Assembly: GCF_035998295.1 (NCBI RefSeq)
Contig: NZ_DASYHS010000244.1
Coordinates: 1 to 11,492, forward strand
DNA from: DASYHS01 sp035998295
Lineage (GTDB): Bacteria > Pseudomonadota > Alphaproteobacteria > Azospirillales > Azospirillaceae
Reading direction: 5' to 3'
Length of the DNA: 11,492 bases
How positions within the stretch are numbered: position 1 is the first letter of the stretch; every line of letters starts with the position of its first letter. Made by a program: the position numbers and the translations under genes. Below, piece after piece: positions 1 to 7,049 of this stretch. The notes below the pieces were generated by a model. The model was not told the DNA's origin. It saw nothing but the letters and a program-made list of their open reading frames with translations, and searched no databases.

Positions 1-13
1 GAAGCGGGGGGAC

Positions 14-1063
14 ATGGGCGAGGACGGGAAGAAGGCGATCGAGCTGGCGCTGCAGGGCGGCGGGGCGCACGGCGCCTTCACCTGGGGCGTGCTCGACCGG
101 CTGCTGGCCGACGACCGGCTGCGGATCGACGCGCTGAGCGGCACCAGCGCCGGGGCGATGAACGCGGTCGTGCTGGCGGACGGGCTGGCGCGCGGCGGGA
201 CCGAGGGGGCGCGGGACGCGCTGGGGCGGTTCTGGCGCGCGGTCAGCGACGCCTCGCGGTTCAGCCCGCTGCAGCCGACGCCGCTCGACGTCATGATGGG
301 CCGCTGGAGCCTCGACAACTCGCCGGGCTACGTGATGATGGACCTGCTGGCGCGCATGGTCTCGCCGTACCAGCTCAACCCCTTCAACTACAACCCGTTG
401 CGCGACCTCGTCGCAAGCACCGTCGATTTCGACGCCGTGAACGCCTGCGACCTCGTGAAGGTGTTCGTGACGGCGACAAATGTCGAGACCGGGCGGGCCA
501 AGGTGTTCCGGCAGCCCGACCTGAGCGCCGACGTGCTGATGGCGTCGGCCTGCCTGCCATTCCTGTTCCAGGCGGTCGAGATCGGCGGCGTGCCGTACTG
601 GGACGGCGGCTACATGGGCAACCCGGCCCTGTTCCCGCTGGTGGACGAAAGCCCGGCGCGCGACCTGATCCTCGTCCAGATCACGCCGTTCCGGCGCGCG
701 GGCACGCCGACCAGCGCCCAGGACATCCTGAACCGCCTCAACGAGATCACCTTCAATGCCAGCCTGACCGGGGAACTGCGCGCGATCGTCCTGCTCCGGC
801 AGCTGATCGAGGCGGAGAACCTGGAGCACGAGCGCTACCGGTGCATGCTGCTGCACCGCATCCACGCCGCCGACGACCTCGAGGACCTGCGGGCGTCGAG
901 CAAGCTGAACGCGAGCTGGCCGTTCCTCCAGCACCTGCACGACATCGGCTGGCGCACGACGGAGAGCTGGCTGGAGAGCAACTTCGAACACATCGGCGTC
1001 TCGTCGACCTTCGACGTGAACTCGGTGTTCGAGGACGGCATCCGCCCCGCCGGCGGCCCCTGA
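14..1063 (+). CDS. Patatin-like phospholipase family protein
   Basis: A 349-residue protein of the patatin-like family, serine acyl hydrolases that cleave acyl chains from lipids with a Ser-Asp dyad. All three signature blocks are visible: the glycine-rich oxyanion loop GGGAHG (residues 15-20), the nucleophile elbow GTSAG with Ser45, and the DGG motif with the dyad Asp197 (YWDGG). No signal peptide or membrane segment is evident, so a cytosolic or membrane-surface enzyme is likely. The ATG is preceded by a G-rich stretch (positions 6-11) that could act as a weak ribosome site, and the conserved fold begins within ten residues of it, so the start is probably right. The substrate cannot be deduced; related alphaproteobacterial proteins have been linked to phospholipid or polyhydroxyalkanoate turnover, but nothing here decides that. 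The gene is convergent with the next one, 36 bp away. Confidence 0.92.
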   Translation: MGEDGKKAIELALQGGGAHGAFTWGVLDRLLADDRLRIDALSGTSAGAMNAVVLADGLARGGTEGARDALGRFWRAVSDASRFSPLQPTPLDVMMGRWSLDNSPGYVMMDLLARMVSPYQLNPFNYNPLRDLVASTVDFDAVNACDLVKVFVTATNVETGRAKVFRQPDLSADVLMASACLPFLFQAVEIGGVPYWDGGYMGNPALFPLVDESPARDLILVQITPFRRAGTPTSAQDILNRLNEITFNASLTGELRAIVLLRQLIEAENLEHERYRCMLLHRIHAADDLEDLRASSKLNASWPFLQHLHDIGWRTTESWLESNFEHIGVSSTFDVNSVFEDGIRPAGGP

Positions 1064-1099
1064 CCCCTCGACCCCGGCTCGAAGGCGCGTCCCGGGCGC

Positions 1100-1417
1100 T
1101 CACGGGAGCTGGAGCTGCCGGCGCGCTTCCGCGTACATCTCGGCGAGCTTGGCCTTGATGTCGGCGTCGCCGAAGGGCCGGCCGCCGGCCTCCAGGTCCC
1201 GGCGCAGCTTCGCGATGACGTCGTCGTCGCCGGCCGTTTCCAGATCGGCCAGGACCACCTCGGCCGCGTAGGACTCGGCGGCCTCCCCGCTCAGGCCCAT
1301 CTCCGCGGCGGCCCACAGGCCGGTCAGCCTGTTGCGGCGGGCGAGCGCCTTGAACGCGACCTCGTCGCGCGGCGCCTGGCGCCGTTCCTGTCCCTGTTCG
1401 TCGTCGCGTGTCGGCAC
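1100..1417 (-). CDS. F1-ATPase inhibitor zeta subunit (DUF1476 family)
   Basis: A 105-residue protein matching the alphaproteobacterial zeta subunit (DUF1476), which in Paracoccus denitrificans binds the F1 part of ATP synthase and blocks ATP hydrolysis. The diagnostic core is FKALARRNRLTGLWAAAEMG near residues 20-40, followed by YAAEVVLADLETAGDDDV and a C-terminal helix with KAKLAEMYAEAR. The reading frame is open upstream to an ATG at 1522, but that adds 35 Arg/Pro-rich residues not typical of the family. I chose the GTG at 1417: it has a GGGAGG ribosome site 8 nt upstream and gives the usual family length of a little over 100 residues. In this family the extreme N-terminus carries the inhibitory segment; here it is MPTRDDEQGQERRQAPRDE, strongly charged. 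No ATP synthase genes are nearby, which is usual for this subunit. The gene is divergent from the methyltransferase. Confidence 0.88.
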   Translation of the reverse strand: MPTRDDEQGQERRQAPRDEVAFKALARRNRLTGLWAAAEMGLSGEAAESYAAEVVLADLETAGDDDVIAKLRRDLEAGGRPFGDADIKAKLAEMYAEARRQLQLP

Positions 1418-1425
1418 GCTCCCAT

Positions 1426-1431
1426 CCTCCC
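1426..1431 (-). promoter_or_regulatory. Ribosome binding site deciding the zeta-subunit start
   Basis: GGGAGG on the minus strand, with 8 nt between it and the GTG at 1417. No comparable site precedes the upstream in-frame ATG at 1522. This supports the shorter protein. Confidence 0.65.
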
Positions 1432-1574
1432 TTCCGTTCGTCCCATCCGTCCTCAACCGGGGACGGGGCGGAGGATCGCGGACCACGGGCGACCCGGCGG
1501 CGCTCGATTCCGGGCTGGACAACCGCTATGTTGCAAGCACCATGCTACAGGCGGCAGCGCAGGCCGCCCCGACG

Positions 1575-1580
1575 AAGGAG
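1575..1580 (+). promoter_or_regulatory. Ribosome binding site deciding the methyltransferase start
   Basis: AAGGAG followed by 10 nt, mostly C, and then the GTG at 1591. Starting there removes a 61-residue Arg/Pro-rich upstream extension and also removes the overlap with the divergent zeta-subunit gene. Confidence 0.6.
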
Positions 1581-1590
1581 CGCGCCCCCC

Positions 1591-2445
1591 GTGTCCCAGA
1601 TCCTGCTGCGTCAGCTCTTCCCGGACGAACCCACCTTCGGCGGCACTACCCACGGGATGCAGGGCTCGGCGATCCGCCACCTGTTCATGACGCTGGCGGT
1701 ATCGTCGCTGGCGGCGCGCGGCGGCGGGCCGCTGCGCATGATCGAGATCGGCTCGTGGACGGGGTTCAGCGCGCTCACCTGGGCGCAGGCGATGGGCGCC
1801 TTCCACCCGGCCGGCGGCAGCCTGACCTGCATCGACGTCTGGCAGCCCTATTTCACCGGGGCCGACCTCGCGAAGGGCGACATCTACGGGACGATGGACG
1901 ACCTCGCCTCGACCGGGCTGGCCTACGACCTGTTCGTGCACAACACGCGCTTCGTGCCCAAGAACGTCCGGGTCGACCATTTCCGCGGCCGGTCGCGCGA
2001 CATCCTGCCGCTGCTGCAGGAAGGGGCGTTCGACCTCGTCTACATCGACGGCAGCCACTATTTCGACGACGTCGGGCACGACATCGCCGGGGGCGACCGG
2101 CTGCTGCGCGAGGGCGGCATCCTGTGCGGGGACGACCTGAACCTCCAGGCGCATGAATGCGACCTCGACCACGCCGCCCGCTCGATCGAGGAGAACTACG
2201 TCGAGGACCCGCGCACCGGGCAGCACTTCCACCCCGGGGTGACGCTGGCGGTCGACCGCTTCTTCGGCGGGCCGGTCAGCGCGTTCTCGGGCTTCTGGGC
2301 CATGGTGAAGGGCGCGCAGGGGTACCGGCCCTTCGTGCCGGCGGGCGCGCAGTTCCTGGTGCCTGACCATTTCCCGGCCTGGCTGCGCCAGACCATCCTG
2401 CAGACCGTGGCCGCCGACCCCGACCTGGCGCCGCGCGCGGGGTGA
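1591..2445 (+). CDS. Class I SAM-dependent methyltransferase (Methyltransf_24-like)
   Basis: A 284-residue Rossmann-fold methyltransferase. Motif I is EIGSWTG (residues 52-58), the SAM-binding glycine loop; an acidic residue after strand 2 (Asp82 in CIDVW) would bind the ribose hydroxyls; YIDGSHYFDDV (151-161) is the hallmark of the Methyltransf_24 group, followed by LLREGGILCGDD. Members of this group often act on sugars, in glycan or secondary-metabolite pathways, or have unknown substrates; the substrate here is unknown. No membrane segments are seen. The GTG start at 1591 is chosen because of the AAGGAG site and because residue 1 then leads directly into an ordinary globular N-terminus. 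It is a single-gene unit: divergent from the zeta subunit, convergent with the sensor kinase. Confidence 0.85.
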   Translation: MSQILLRQLFPDEPTFGGTTHGMQGSAIRHLFMTLAVSSLAARGGGPLRMIEIGSWTGFSALTWAQAMGAFHPAGGSLTCIDVWQPYFTGADLAKGDIYGTMDDLASTGLAYDLFVHNTRFVPKNVRVDHFRGRSRDILPLLQEGAFDLVYIDGSHYFDDVGHDIAGGDRLLREGGILCGDDLNLQAHECDLDHAARSIEENYVEDPRTGQHFHPGVTLAVDRFFGGPVSAFSGFWAMVKGAQGYRPFVPAGAQFLVPDHFPAWLRQTILQTVAADPDLAPRAG

Positions 2446-2452
2446 GCGGGCG

Positions 2453-2478
2453 GAGCCGGCCGGGCATCACGCCGGCTC
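2453..2478. terminator. Hairpin between convergent genes, likely two-way terminator
   Basis: A perfect 8-bp inverted repeat, GAGCCGGC (2453-2460) and GCCGGCTC (2471-2478), with a 10-nt loop. It fills the 31-bp gap between the methyltransferase and sensor-kinase stop codons and overlaps the kinase stop by 2 bp. There is no T-tract on either side, so termination efficiency is uncertain. Confidence 0.5.
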
Positions 2479-4840
2479 ACGGCCCCGGATCGCCGCCGGC
2501 CAGCGCAGAGTCGAGCAGGGCGACCAGGGCATCGATCCGGTAGGGCTTGGACATCACCTTCACCCCGGTGACGCGCGCGACGTCCTCGCTGTAGCCGGTG
2601 GCGAGCACGATGGGCAGACCGGGAGCGAGGCGCCGGGCCTCGCTCGCCAGGTCGACCCCGCTCATGCTGCCCGGCATCACGACGTCGCTGAACAGCACGT
2701 CCACCGTCTCCCCGGCCAGCACGGCGAGCGCCTCGTCCGCCGTGGCCGCGCGGGTGACGGTAAAACCGGCGTCCTCCAGCGCGGTGCCGACCATCATCGC
2801 GACGATGGGATCGTCCTCCACGACCAGCACGTGCCCGCTCCGGCGCGGACCGGCGGCATCGTGGGGCGGCGGTTCGGCGACGGGGGCCGGAGCGGCCTCG
2901 CAGCGCCCGAGCAGGAGATGCACGGTGGTGCCCCGCCCCTCCTCCGTCTCGATCCAGGCGACGCCGCCCGCCTGGCGCGCCAGCCCGTAGACCTGGGCCA
3001 GGCCCAGGCCGGAGCCCTTGCCGATCTCCTTGGTGGTGAAGAAGGGATCGAAGGCCTTCGCCAGCACGTCGGGCGGCATGCCGCATCCGGTGTCCGACAC
3101 CGAGAGCCGCACGAAGTCGCCCGCCAGCTCCGCCGCCAGCCCCGCCGCGTGCCCCGTCGGGTGCCCGGCCGCGAGCGTCACGTTGGCCGCGTCGATGGTC
3201 AACGACCCGGCACCCGGCATGGCGTCGCGGGCGTTCACGGCCAGGTTGATCAGCGCCAGCTCGAACTGGGTCGGGTCGACCGAGACCGGCCACAGCCCGG
3301 GGGCGAAGCGGGTCTCGATCCGGATGTCGGCGCGGACCACGCGCTCCAGCAGGGGGGACATCGCCAGCACCCGGTCGCGCACGTCGATCGGCTCCGGCCT
3401 CAGGCCCTCCCGCCGGGCGAAGGCCATAAGCTGCTGCACCAGCTTGGCGCCGCGGTCCACGGCCTGCTGGCCGGCCTCCAGCAGGGGCCGGACCTGCGGC
3501 TCCTCCGTGCGCCGGCGGATCATCGACAGGCAGCCTCCCAGCGCCTGAAGGAGGTTGTTGAAGTCGTGCGCCAAGCCGCCGGTGAGCTGCCCGACGGCCT
3601 CCAGCCGCTGCGCCTGCACGAGGAGGGCCTCGGCCCGGCGCCGCTCCTCGATCTCGTCGAGGAGGCGGCGGTTGGCCGAGGCGAGTTCCCCGGTCCGCGC
3701 GGCCACGCGCTCCTCCAGGCTCTCGTTGAGCTGGCGAAGCTGGGACGCGGCCCGGTCCCGCTCCGCCTCCCTCTGCGCAAGCGCCCGGGCGGCATCGACG
3801 ATCGCCGCGCGCACCACCTCGGTCTCGCGGAAGCCCGCTGCCGCCTCGCCGGAGGCGGGAGGCGAGCCCTGGCCGAGAGCGGCGGCGTCGAGGGCCAGCC
3901 GTTCGACGGGTTTGGCGATGGACCGGGCGGCGACGGCGGCGAGCACCGAGCCGAGCACCAGCATCAGGCCGCCGATCCCGAGGAAATGGACGATCGACAG
4001 ACGCGACGTCCACATCACGTCGCTTTCCGGGATGGCGACGAGGAAGGCCCAGCCCGACGCGGAGGACCGGCTGAGCGCGACTAGGGACCGCACGCCCTTG
4101 AGGGACGTGCTGCGGAAGACGCGGTCGTCCATGCCCTCGCGGATGCGGCGGCGGACGTCGGGCGTGCCGGGAACGCCGACGAAGCGGTCGGACTCGCGGT
4201 TGCGCGCCACGACGATGCCGTTCCTGTCGAGCACGGTGCGCACCCAGTTGGGCGGCAGGTCCTGCTCCGTCAGGAGGCGATCGAAGGACCGGGCCAGGGT
4301 GATCACGCTGAGATAGTGCAGGCGGCCGCCCGTCTTCACGAGAAGGGAGCTTGCGACGGCCGGCTGCTGGGCGACGAGCCCGGTGAACAGGTTGGAGACG
4401 GTGACCCGCTCCCGGTTCGCGTTGCGCCAGTGATCGTGGTTCTTGATCTCCGGGAGCGGCGAGCCCGGCGGCAGGTGGGTGTTCACGACCTGGCGCCCCG
4501 GAACCGCGAGTACGAACCAGCTGTCCGAGGTCCGCAATATCCTGCGCGCCTGCGCGTCGAGGGCGGCGAAGTCGCCGCTCTCGAGGTGGGGGCTCGTGGC
4601 GAGCGCCCACAGGACGGTCTCGGCCTGGCCGAACAGCCGGTCGACGCCGAGGGAAAGTGCGCGCGACGTCTCGACGAGGTGCCGTTCCACGTAGTCGCGG
4701 TCGCGCTGGTAGGTGGAGTGCAGCATCAGGACCATCCCCAGAAGGAAGGGGACGAGCAGCGACACGACGAGCAGCAGGAGCCGCGACCTCAGGGATGGGG
4801 CGGACGCGCGGTTGGGCACTGGTTCTTTCGGCAGCCTCAT
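2477..4840 (-). CDS. Hybrid sensor histidine kinase with C-terminal receiver
   Basis: A 787-residue membrane-bound hybrid kinase. Transmembrane helices at about 20-43 and 283-305 enclose a periplasmic sensor of about 240 residues, probably a Cache/PDC fold, whose ligand cannot be predicted. A HAMP-like stretch (about 306-330) leads into a coiled coil (about 345-412). The dimerisation domain has His425 in GGLAHDFNNLL, the phosphorylation site of the NtrB-like HDFNN class. The ATPase domain shows the N box (NLAVNARDAM, 532-541), G1 (DTGCGM, 583-588), F box (FDPFFTTK, 597-604) and G2 (GKGSGLGL, 607-614). The receiver (about 669-784) has Asp676/677, phospho-acceptor Asp719, Thr748 and Lys765. All catalytic residues are present, so it should be active. 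It has no DNA-binding output domain and no response-regulator gene next to it, so it must signal through a phosphotransfer protein or a distant regulator. It is divergent from the hydrolase gene. Confidence 0.93.
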   Translation of the reverse strand: MRLPKEPVPNRASAPSLRSRLLLLVVSLLVPFLLGMVLMLHSTYQRDRDYVERHLVETSRALSLGVDRLFGQAETVLWALATSPHLESGDFAALDAQARRILRTSDSWFVLAVPGRQVVNTHLPPGSPLPEIKNHDHWRNANRERVTVSNLFTGLVAQQPAVASSLLVKTGGRLHYLSVITLARSFDRLLTEQDLPPNWVRTVLDRNGIVVARNRESDRFVGVPGTPDVRRRIREGMDDRVFRSTSLKGVRSLVALSRSSASGWAFLVAIPESDVMWTSRLSIVHFLGIGGLMLVLGSVLAAVAARSIAKPVERLALDAAALGQGSPPASGEAAAGFRETEVVRAAIVDAARALAQREAERDRAASQLRQLNESLEERVAARTGELASANRRLLDEIEERRRAEALLVQAQRLEAVGQLTGGLAHDFNNLLQALGGCLSMIRRRTEEPQVRPLLEAGQQAVDRGAKLVQQLMAFARREGLRPEPIDVRDRVLAMSPLLERVVRADIRIETRFAPGLWPVSVDPTQFELALINLAVNARDAMPGAGSLTIDAANVTLAAGHPTGHAAGLAAELAGDFVRLSVSDTGCGMPPDVLAKAFDPFFTTKEIGKGSGLGLAQVYGLARQAGGVAWIETEEGRGTTVHLLLGRCEAAPAPVAEPPPHDAAGPRRSGHVLVVEDDPIVAMMVGTALEDAGFTVTRAATADEALAVLAGETVDVLFSDVVMPGSMSGVDLASEARRLAPGLPIVLATGYSEDVARVTGVKVMSKPYRIDALVALLDSALAGGDPGP

Positions 4841-4845
4841 CGGCG

Positions 4846-4862
4846 CCGTCCCTTTCGGACGG
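4846..4862 (-). promoter_or_regulatory. Hairpin overlapping the sensor-kinase ribosome site
   Basis: On the minus strand CCGTCC, a 5-nt loop GAAAG and GGACGG form a perfect 6-bp stem ending 5 nt before the ATG at 4840. The only purine-rich ribosome-site candidate (AAAGGGA) lies in the loop and the 3' arm, so folding would partly hide it. The hairpin is seen directly; a role in limiting translation is inference. Confidence 0.4.
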
Positions 4863-4946
4863 AAACGGCAGCGGGTCCGGCGTCTCCGCTGGTTCCGCCG
4901 CCCAACCTACCCGGGCGCATAGACGGCGTCCATCGGGACGGCGGTC

Positions 4947-4969
4947 CCCGGCCCTTTCCCGGGGCCGGG
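4947..4969. other. GC-rich hairpin in the kinase/hydrolase divergent spacer
   Basis: A perfect 8-bp inverted repeat, CCCGGCCC (4947-4954) and GGGCCGGG (4962-4969), with a 7-nt loop. It sits about 50 bp before the hydrolase start in the 179-bp spacer between divergent genes. It could be an operator or a 5'-leader stem. I could not identify confident -35/-10 elements in this spacer. Confidence 0.35.
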
Positions 4970-5019
4970 AATCATGGGATGTGGAGGGCGGTCGCAGAGC
5001 CGAGCCAGGAGTTGAACGC

Positions 5020-5892
5020 ATGTCAGGCATCGCAAGGGTCGTCCGCCATGGGCCGGTCCACCTCGCAACGGAAGCCTTCGCCGACCCCGGGCAGCCGCCC
5101 GTCCTGCTGATCATGGGCGCCACGGCCTCCATGCTGTGGTGGCCGGACGAGTTCTGCCGGGCCCTGGCCGGGAAAGGGCGCTTCGTCATCCGCTACGACA
5201 ATCGCGACGTCGGGCGGTCGACGACGGGCCTTCCCGGAGAGCCGGGCTACACGATCGACGACATGGCCGAGGACGCCGTCGCCATCCTCGATGCCTATGG
5301 GCTGGCCCATGCCCATTTCGTCGGCATGTCCCTGGGCGCCATGATCGCGCAGATCGTCGCCCTGAAGCACCCGTCCCGCGTGGCGAGCGTGACGGCGATC
5401 AGCTCGGCGCGGCTCGACGAGGACGATCCCGACTTGGCGCCGATGGACCCGCGGCTGCTGGAGCATTTCGGCAGGATCGCCGGCCTGGACTGGTCGGACC
5501 GCGAGGCGGCCGTCGCCTTCCACGTCGAAAGCTTCCGTATCTCGGCGGGACGGCAGGCGACCTTCGACGCGGAACGCGCCCGAAGCCGCGCGGAGCGGGA
5601 ATACGACCGCGCGATCAACCCGCAGAGCGCGATGAACCACGCCATGCTGACGGGCGGCGAACGCTATCGCGGGCGGCTCGGCGACATCCGGGCGCCGTTC
5701 CTGGTCATCCACGGCAGGCACGATCCCATCCTGTCCTTCGCCCACGGCGTCAGGCTGGCCGAGGCCGTCCCCGGCGCTGGGCTGGTGTCGCTCGACGACG
5801 CCGGACACGAGCTCAACGAACGGGACTGGGGCCTGATCGTGGAGGAGATCCACGCCCACACGAGCGGGCCGGGCCGCCGGCCGGCGCCATAG
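5020..5892 (+). CDS. Alpha/beta-fold hydrolase
   Basis: A 290-residue alpha/beta hydrolase. The nucleophile elbow is GMSLG with Ser104; the other triad members are likely Asp235 (HGRHDPI) and His263 (DAGHEL). The segment LLIMGATASMLWW (about 29-41) holds the oxyanion region, and RYDNRDVGRST (58-68) is typical of the group that includes aclacinomycin methylesterase RdmC-like enzymes and other carboxylesterases. No signal peptide is seen. The frame is open further upstream, but the ATG at 5020 has AGGAG 8 nt ahead and begins exactly where family homology should start. The natural substrate is unknown; an esterase or lactonase role is most likely. It is divergent from the hybrid kinase, so common control is possible but unproven. 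Confidence 0.88.
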   Translation: MSGIARVVRHGPVHLATEAFADPGQPPVLLIMGATASMLWWPDEFCRALAGKGRFVIRYDNRDVGRSTTGLPGEPGYTIDDMAEDAVAILDAYGLAHAHFVGMSLGAMIAQIVALKHPSRVASVTAISSARLDEDDPDLAPMDPRLLEHFGRIAGLDWSDREAAVAFHVESFRISAGRQATFDAERARSRAEREYDRAINPQSAMNHAMLTGGERYRGRLGDIRAPFLVIHGRHDPILSFAHGVRLAEAVPGAGLVSLDDAGHELNERDWGLIVEEIHAHTSGPGRRPAP

Positions 5893-5916
5893 GCGGGCGG
5901 CGAACCAGACCCGCCT
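5891..5916. terminator. Hairpin between convergent genes, likely two-way terminator
   Basis: A perfect 7-bp inverted repeat, AGGCGGG (5891-5897) and CCCGCCT (5910-5916), with a 12-nt loop. It occupies the 27-bp gap between the hydrolase stop and the stop of the convergent gene. It has no T-tract, like the hairpin at 2453-2478. Confidence 0.5.
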
Positions 5917-5919
5917 GGA

Positions 5920-6351
5920 TCACCCCCGCGGCGGCAGGGCCCCGGCAAGCTTTTCAAGGTCGAGCAGGGCCGAGAGCACGAGCAGGGTGTCGAGGTCGTT
6001 GTTCCATGGCGCCGCGAAACGCTGGCACGCGAACACCCGCAGCTTGGCGATCACGCCGGCGAACGTCACCGCCCCGGTCTCGACCAGCGCGCATTCAACG
6101 GCCCAGCTTCGGTGGAAGACCCGCTCGAAGGCGCGGTCGGCCGCCCGGTCCCCGTCGCGCCGGCTGCCGAGCGCGTCCATCGTCTCGCTGCAGTGGCGCC
6201 AGTCGCGATAGAGGCCGAGGATGGGATCGGCAGGCGCCGGCACGGCCGAAGGGGCCGGCAGAGGCGACCGCGACAGGGCCGCCAGCGCCGACATGATGGT
6301 GGCGTTGCGTTCGGCGAGGAAGGCGTCGATATCGTCGGGCGGGCCGGCCAT
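5920..6351 (-). CDS. Hypothetical protein, 143 residues
   Basis: I do not recognise a named family. The predicted protein is soluble, with no membrane segment or signal peptide. Its N-terminus is helical (DIDAFLAERNATIMSALAALS), followed by a Pro/Ala linker (about 30-42), then DPILGLYRDWRHCSETMDAL (43-62), a run rich in aromatic and charged residues, and a helical C-terminal half. The centre (SRRDGDRAADRAFERVFHRS) is strongly charged. The frame stays open upstream to 7071 through the DUF6471 genes, but the ATG at 6351 has an AGGAGG ribosome site 5 nt ahead and lies downstream of a good leftward promoter, so this start is well supported. Because it is divergent from the DUF6471 pair and shares its control region, a linked role is possible. 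Confidence 0.72.
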   Translation of the reverse strand: MAGPPDDIDAFLAERNATIMSALAALSRSPLPAPSAVPAPADPILGLYRDWRHCSETMDALGSRRDGDRAADRAFERVFHRSWAVECALVETGAVTFAGVIAKLRVFACQRFAAPWNNDLDTLLVLSALLDLEKLAGALPPRG

Positions 6352-6441
6352 GGGCTCCTCCTGTCGCTTCACTCCGCGCACCGAGTCGGCGGCGCGGACC
6401 GCCGTTTCGAGCGGACGACCGCCGCCCGCCGATTTCGGAAT

Positions 6442-6475
6442 CACCGAATTCAATACTTTTGCACCGAATACAATA
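6442..6475. repeat. Direct repeat with 20-bp period, probable operator
   Basis: CACCGAATTCAATA (6442-6455) and CACCGAATACAATA (6462-6475) differ at one of 14 positions and start exactly 20 bp apart, about two helical turns. The right copy overlaps the -10 box of the leftward promoter. A partial third copy of the core (ATTCAATG) occurs at 6523-6530. Same-face spacing over a promoter suggests a protein binding site. Confidence 0.5.
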
Positions 6476-6498
6476 GAGTGCGCAAGCCCGTTTGTCAA
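6470..6498 (-). promoter_or_regulatory. Sigma70-type promoter for the 143-residue gene
   Basis: On the minus strand a perfect TTGACA -35 box (complement of 6493-6498), a 17-bp spacer and TATTGT (complement of 6470-6475, four of six matches). Transcription would begin near 6463, leaving a leader of about 110 nt before the ATG at 6351. Confidence 0.55.
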
Positions 6499-6519
6499 TG
6501 CGTCCGCATCGAATATGGT
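6492..6519 (+). promoter_or_regulatory. Possible promoter for the DUF6471 pair
   Basis: TTGTCA (6492-6497), a 16-bp spacer and TATGGT (6514-6519). The -35 box overlaps the -35 box of the leftward promoter, so the two promoters would be back to back. The -10 match is weak, so this is tentative. Confidence 0.35.
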
Positions 6520-6530
6520 GATATTCAATG
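6507..6530. promoter_or_regulatory. Palindromic operator candidate before the DUF6471 pair
   Basis: An inverted repeat: GAATAT (6511-6516) and ATATTC (6521-6526) around a 4-bp centre, extended by CAT and ATG at the outer ends with one mismatch. It overlaps the possible rightward -10 box and ends 19 bp before the ATG at 6550, a typical repressor position. The binding protein is unknown. Confidence 0.45.
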
Positions 6531-6549
6531 TGTTTCCGACGAGGTCGGC

Positions 6550-6819
6550 ATGACGGGCGGGACGGACTGGACGGAACGGGCAAAGGCCGTGCTGCGCGCG
6601 GAGATGAAGCGCCGCGACCTCACCTACCGACAGCTCGCCGACAGGCTGGCGGCGATCGGCGTGTCCGACACGCCCGAGAACATCGCCAACAAGGTGAGCC
6701 GGGGCCGCTTCACGGCTGTGTTCCTGGTCCAGTGCCTGACGGCGCTGGAGTGCCGGGAACTGCGTCTGGACCGGCCGCCCGACGCGGGCCGTAGCGCCGG
6801 ACGGGAGGCCGGCGGATGA
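6550..6819 (+). CDS. DUF6471 domain protein, first of tandem pair
   Basis: An 89-residue protein with a DUF6471 domain covering about residues 8-72. The conserved signature is LRAEMKRRDLTYRQLADRL, then NIANKVSRGRFTAVFLVQCL. The arrangement resembles a compact helix-turn-helix (YRQLADRLAAIG as the first helices, NIANKVSRG as the recognition region), so DNA binding is a reasonable inference, but the family's function is not established. The 17-residue tail after the domain is Arg/Gly/Ala-rich. The frame is open upstream; the ATG at 6550 is chosen because GAGG lies 5 nt ahead and the domain begins directly after it. It overlaps the next gene by 4 bp (ATGA), so the two should be translationally coupled. 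Confidence 0.82.
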   Translation: MTGGTDWTERAKAVLRAEMKRRDLTYRQLADRLAAIGVSDTPENIANKVSRGRFTAVFLVQCLTALECRELRLDRPPDAGRSAGREAGG

Positions 6820-7049
6820 CGGCATGGACGGACGCGGAGTGGAAGGCCGAGGTGAAGCGCCTGCTGCGCGCCGAGATGGCGCGCCGGGGCATCGGCTATG
6901 ACGACCTCGCCCGTCGGCTGGCCACCATCGGGGTCGAGGAAACGGCCGTGAACCTGCGCAACAAGGTATCGCGCGGAGGATTCTCGGCCGCGTTCCTGCT
7001 GCAGTGCCTGGAGGTGATGGGGTGCAGGGTGGTGCGAATCGGGGGGTGA
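6816..7049 (+). CDS. DUF6471 domain protein, second of tandem pair
   Basis: A 77-residue protein made up almost entirely of one DUF6471 domain. In my ungapped hand alignment with the upstream protein, 35 of 66 positions are identical; the shared blocks are LRAEM, the LA-RLA-IG region, NKVSRG and F-QCL. It lacks the Arg/Gly tail of its neighbour. The start overlaps the upstream stop in ATGA, indicating one operon. The pair is most simply explained by an old tandem duplication; the proteins may form a heterodimer or bind DNA together. The stop lies inside a terminator-like hairpin. Confidence 0.82.
   Translation: MTAWTDAEWKAEVKRLLRAEMARRGIGYDDLARRLATIGVEETAVNLRNKVSRGGFSAAFLLQCLEVMGCRVVRIGG

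Noticed and set aside
1408..1590. Upstream extension of the methyltransferase to an ATG at 1408
   Set aside because: Arg/Pro-rich, overlaps the divergent zeta gene, and lacks a ribosome site; the GTG at 1591 has AAGGAG.
2196..5189. Very long open frame on the minus strand covering the sensor kinase and beyond, and several long plus-strand frames opposite the kinase
   Set aside because: Arg/Pro/Gly-rich translations with no domains; they arise from high GC. The kinase frame has all its motifs in order.
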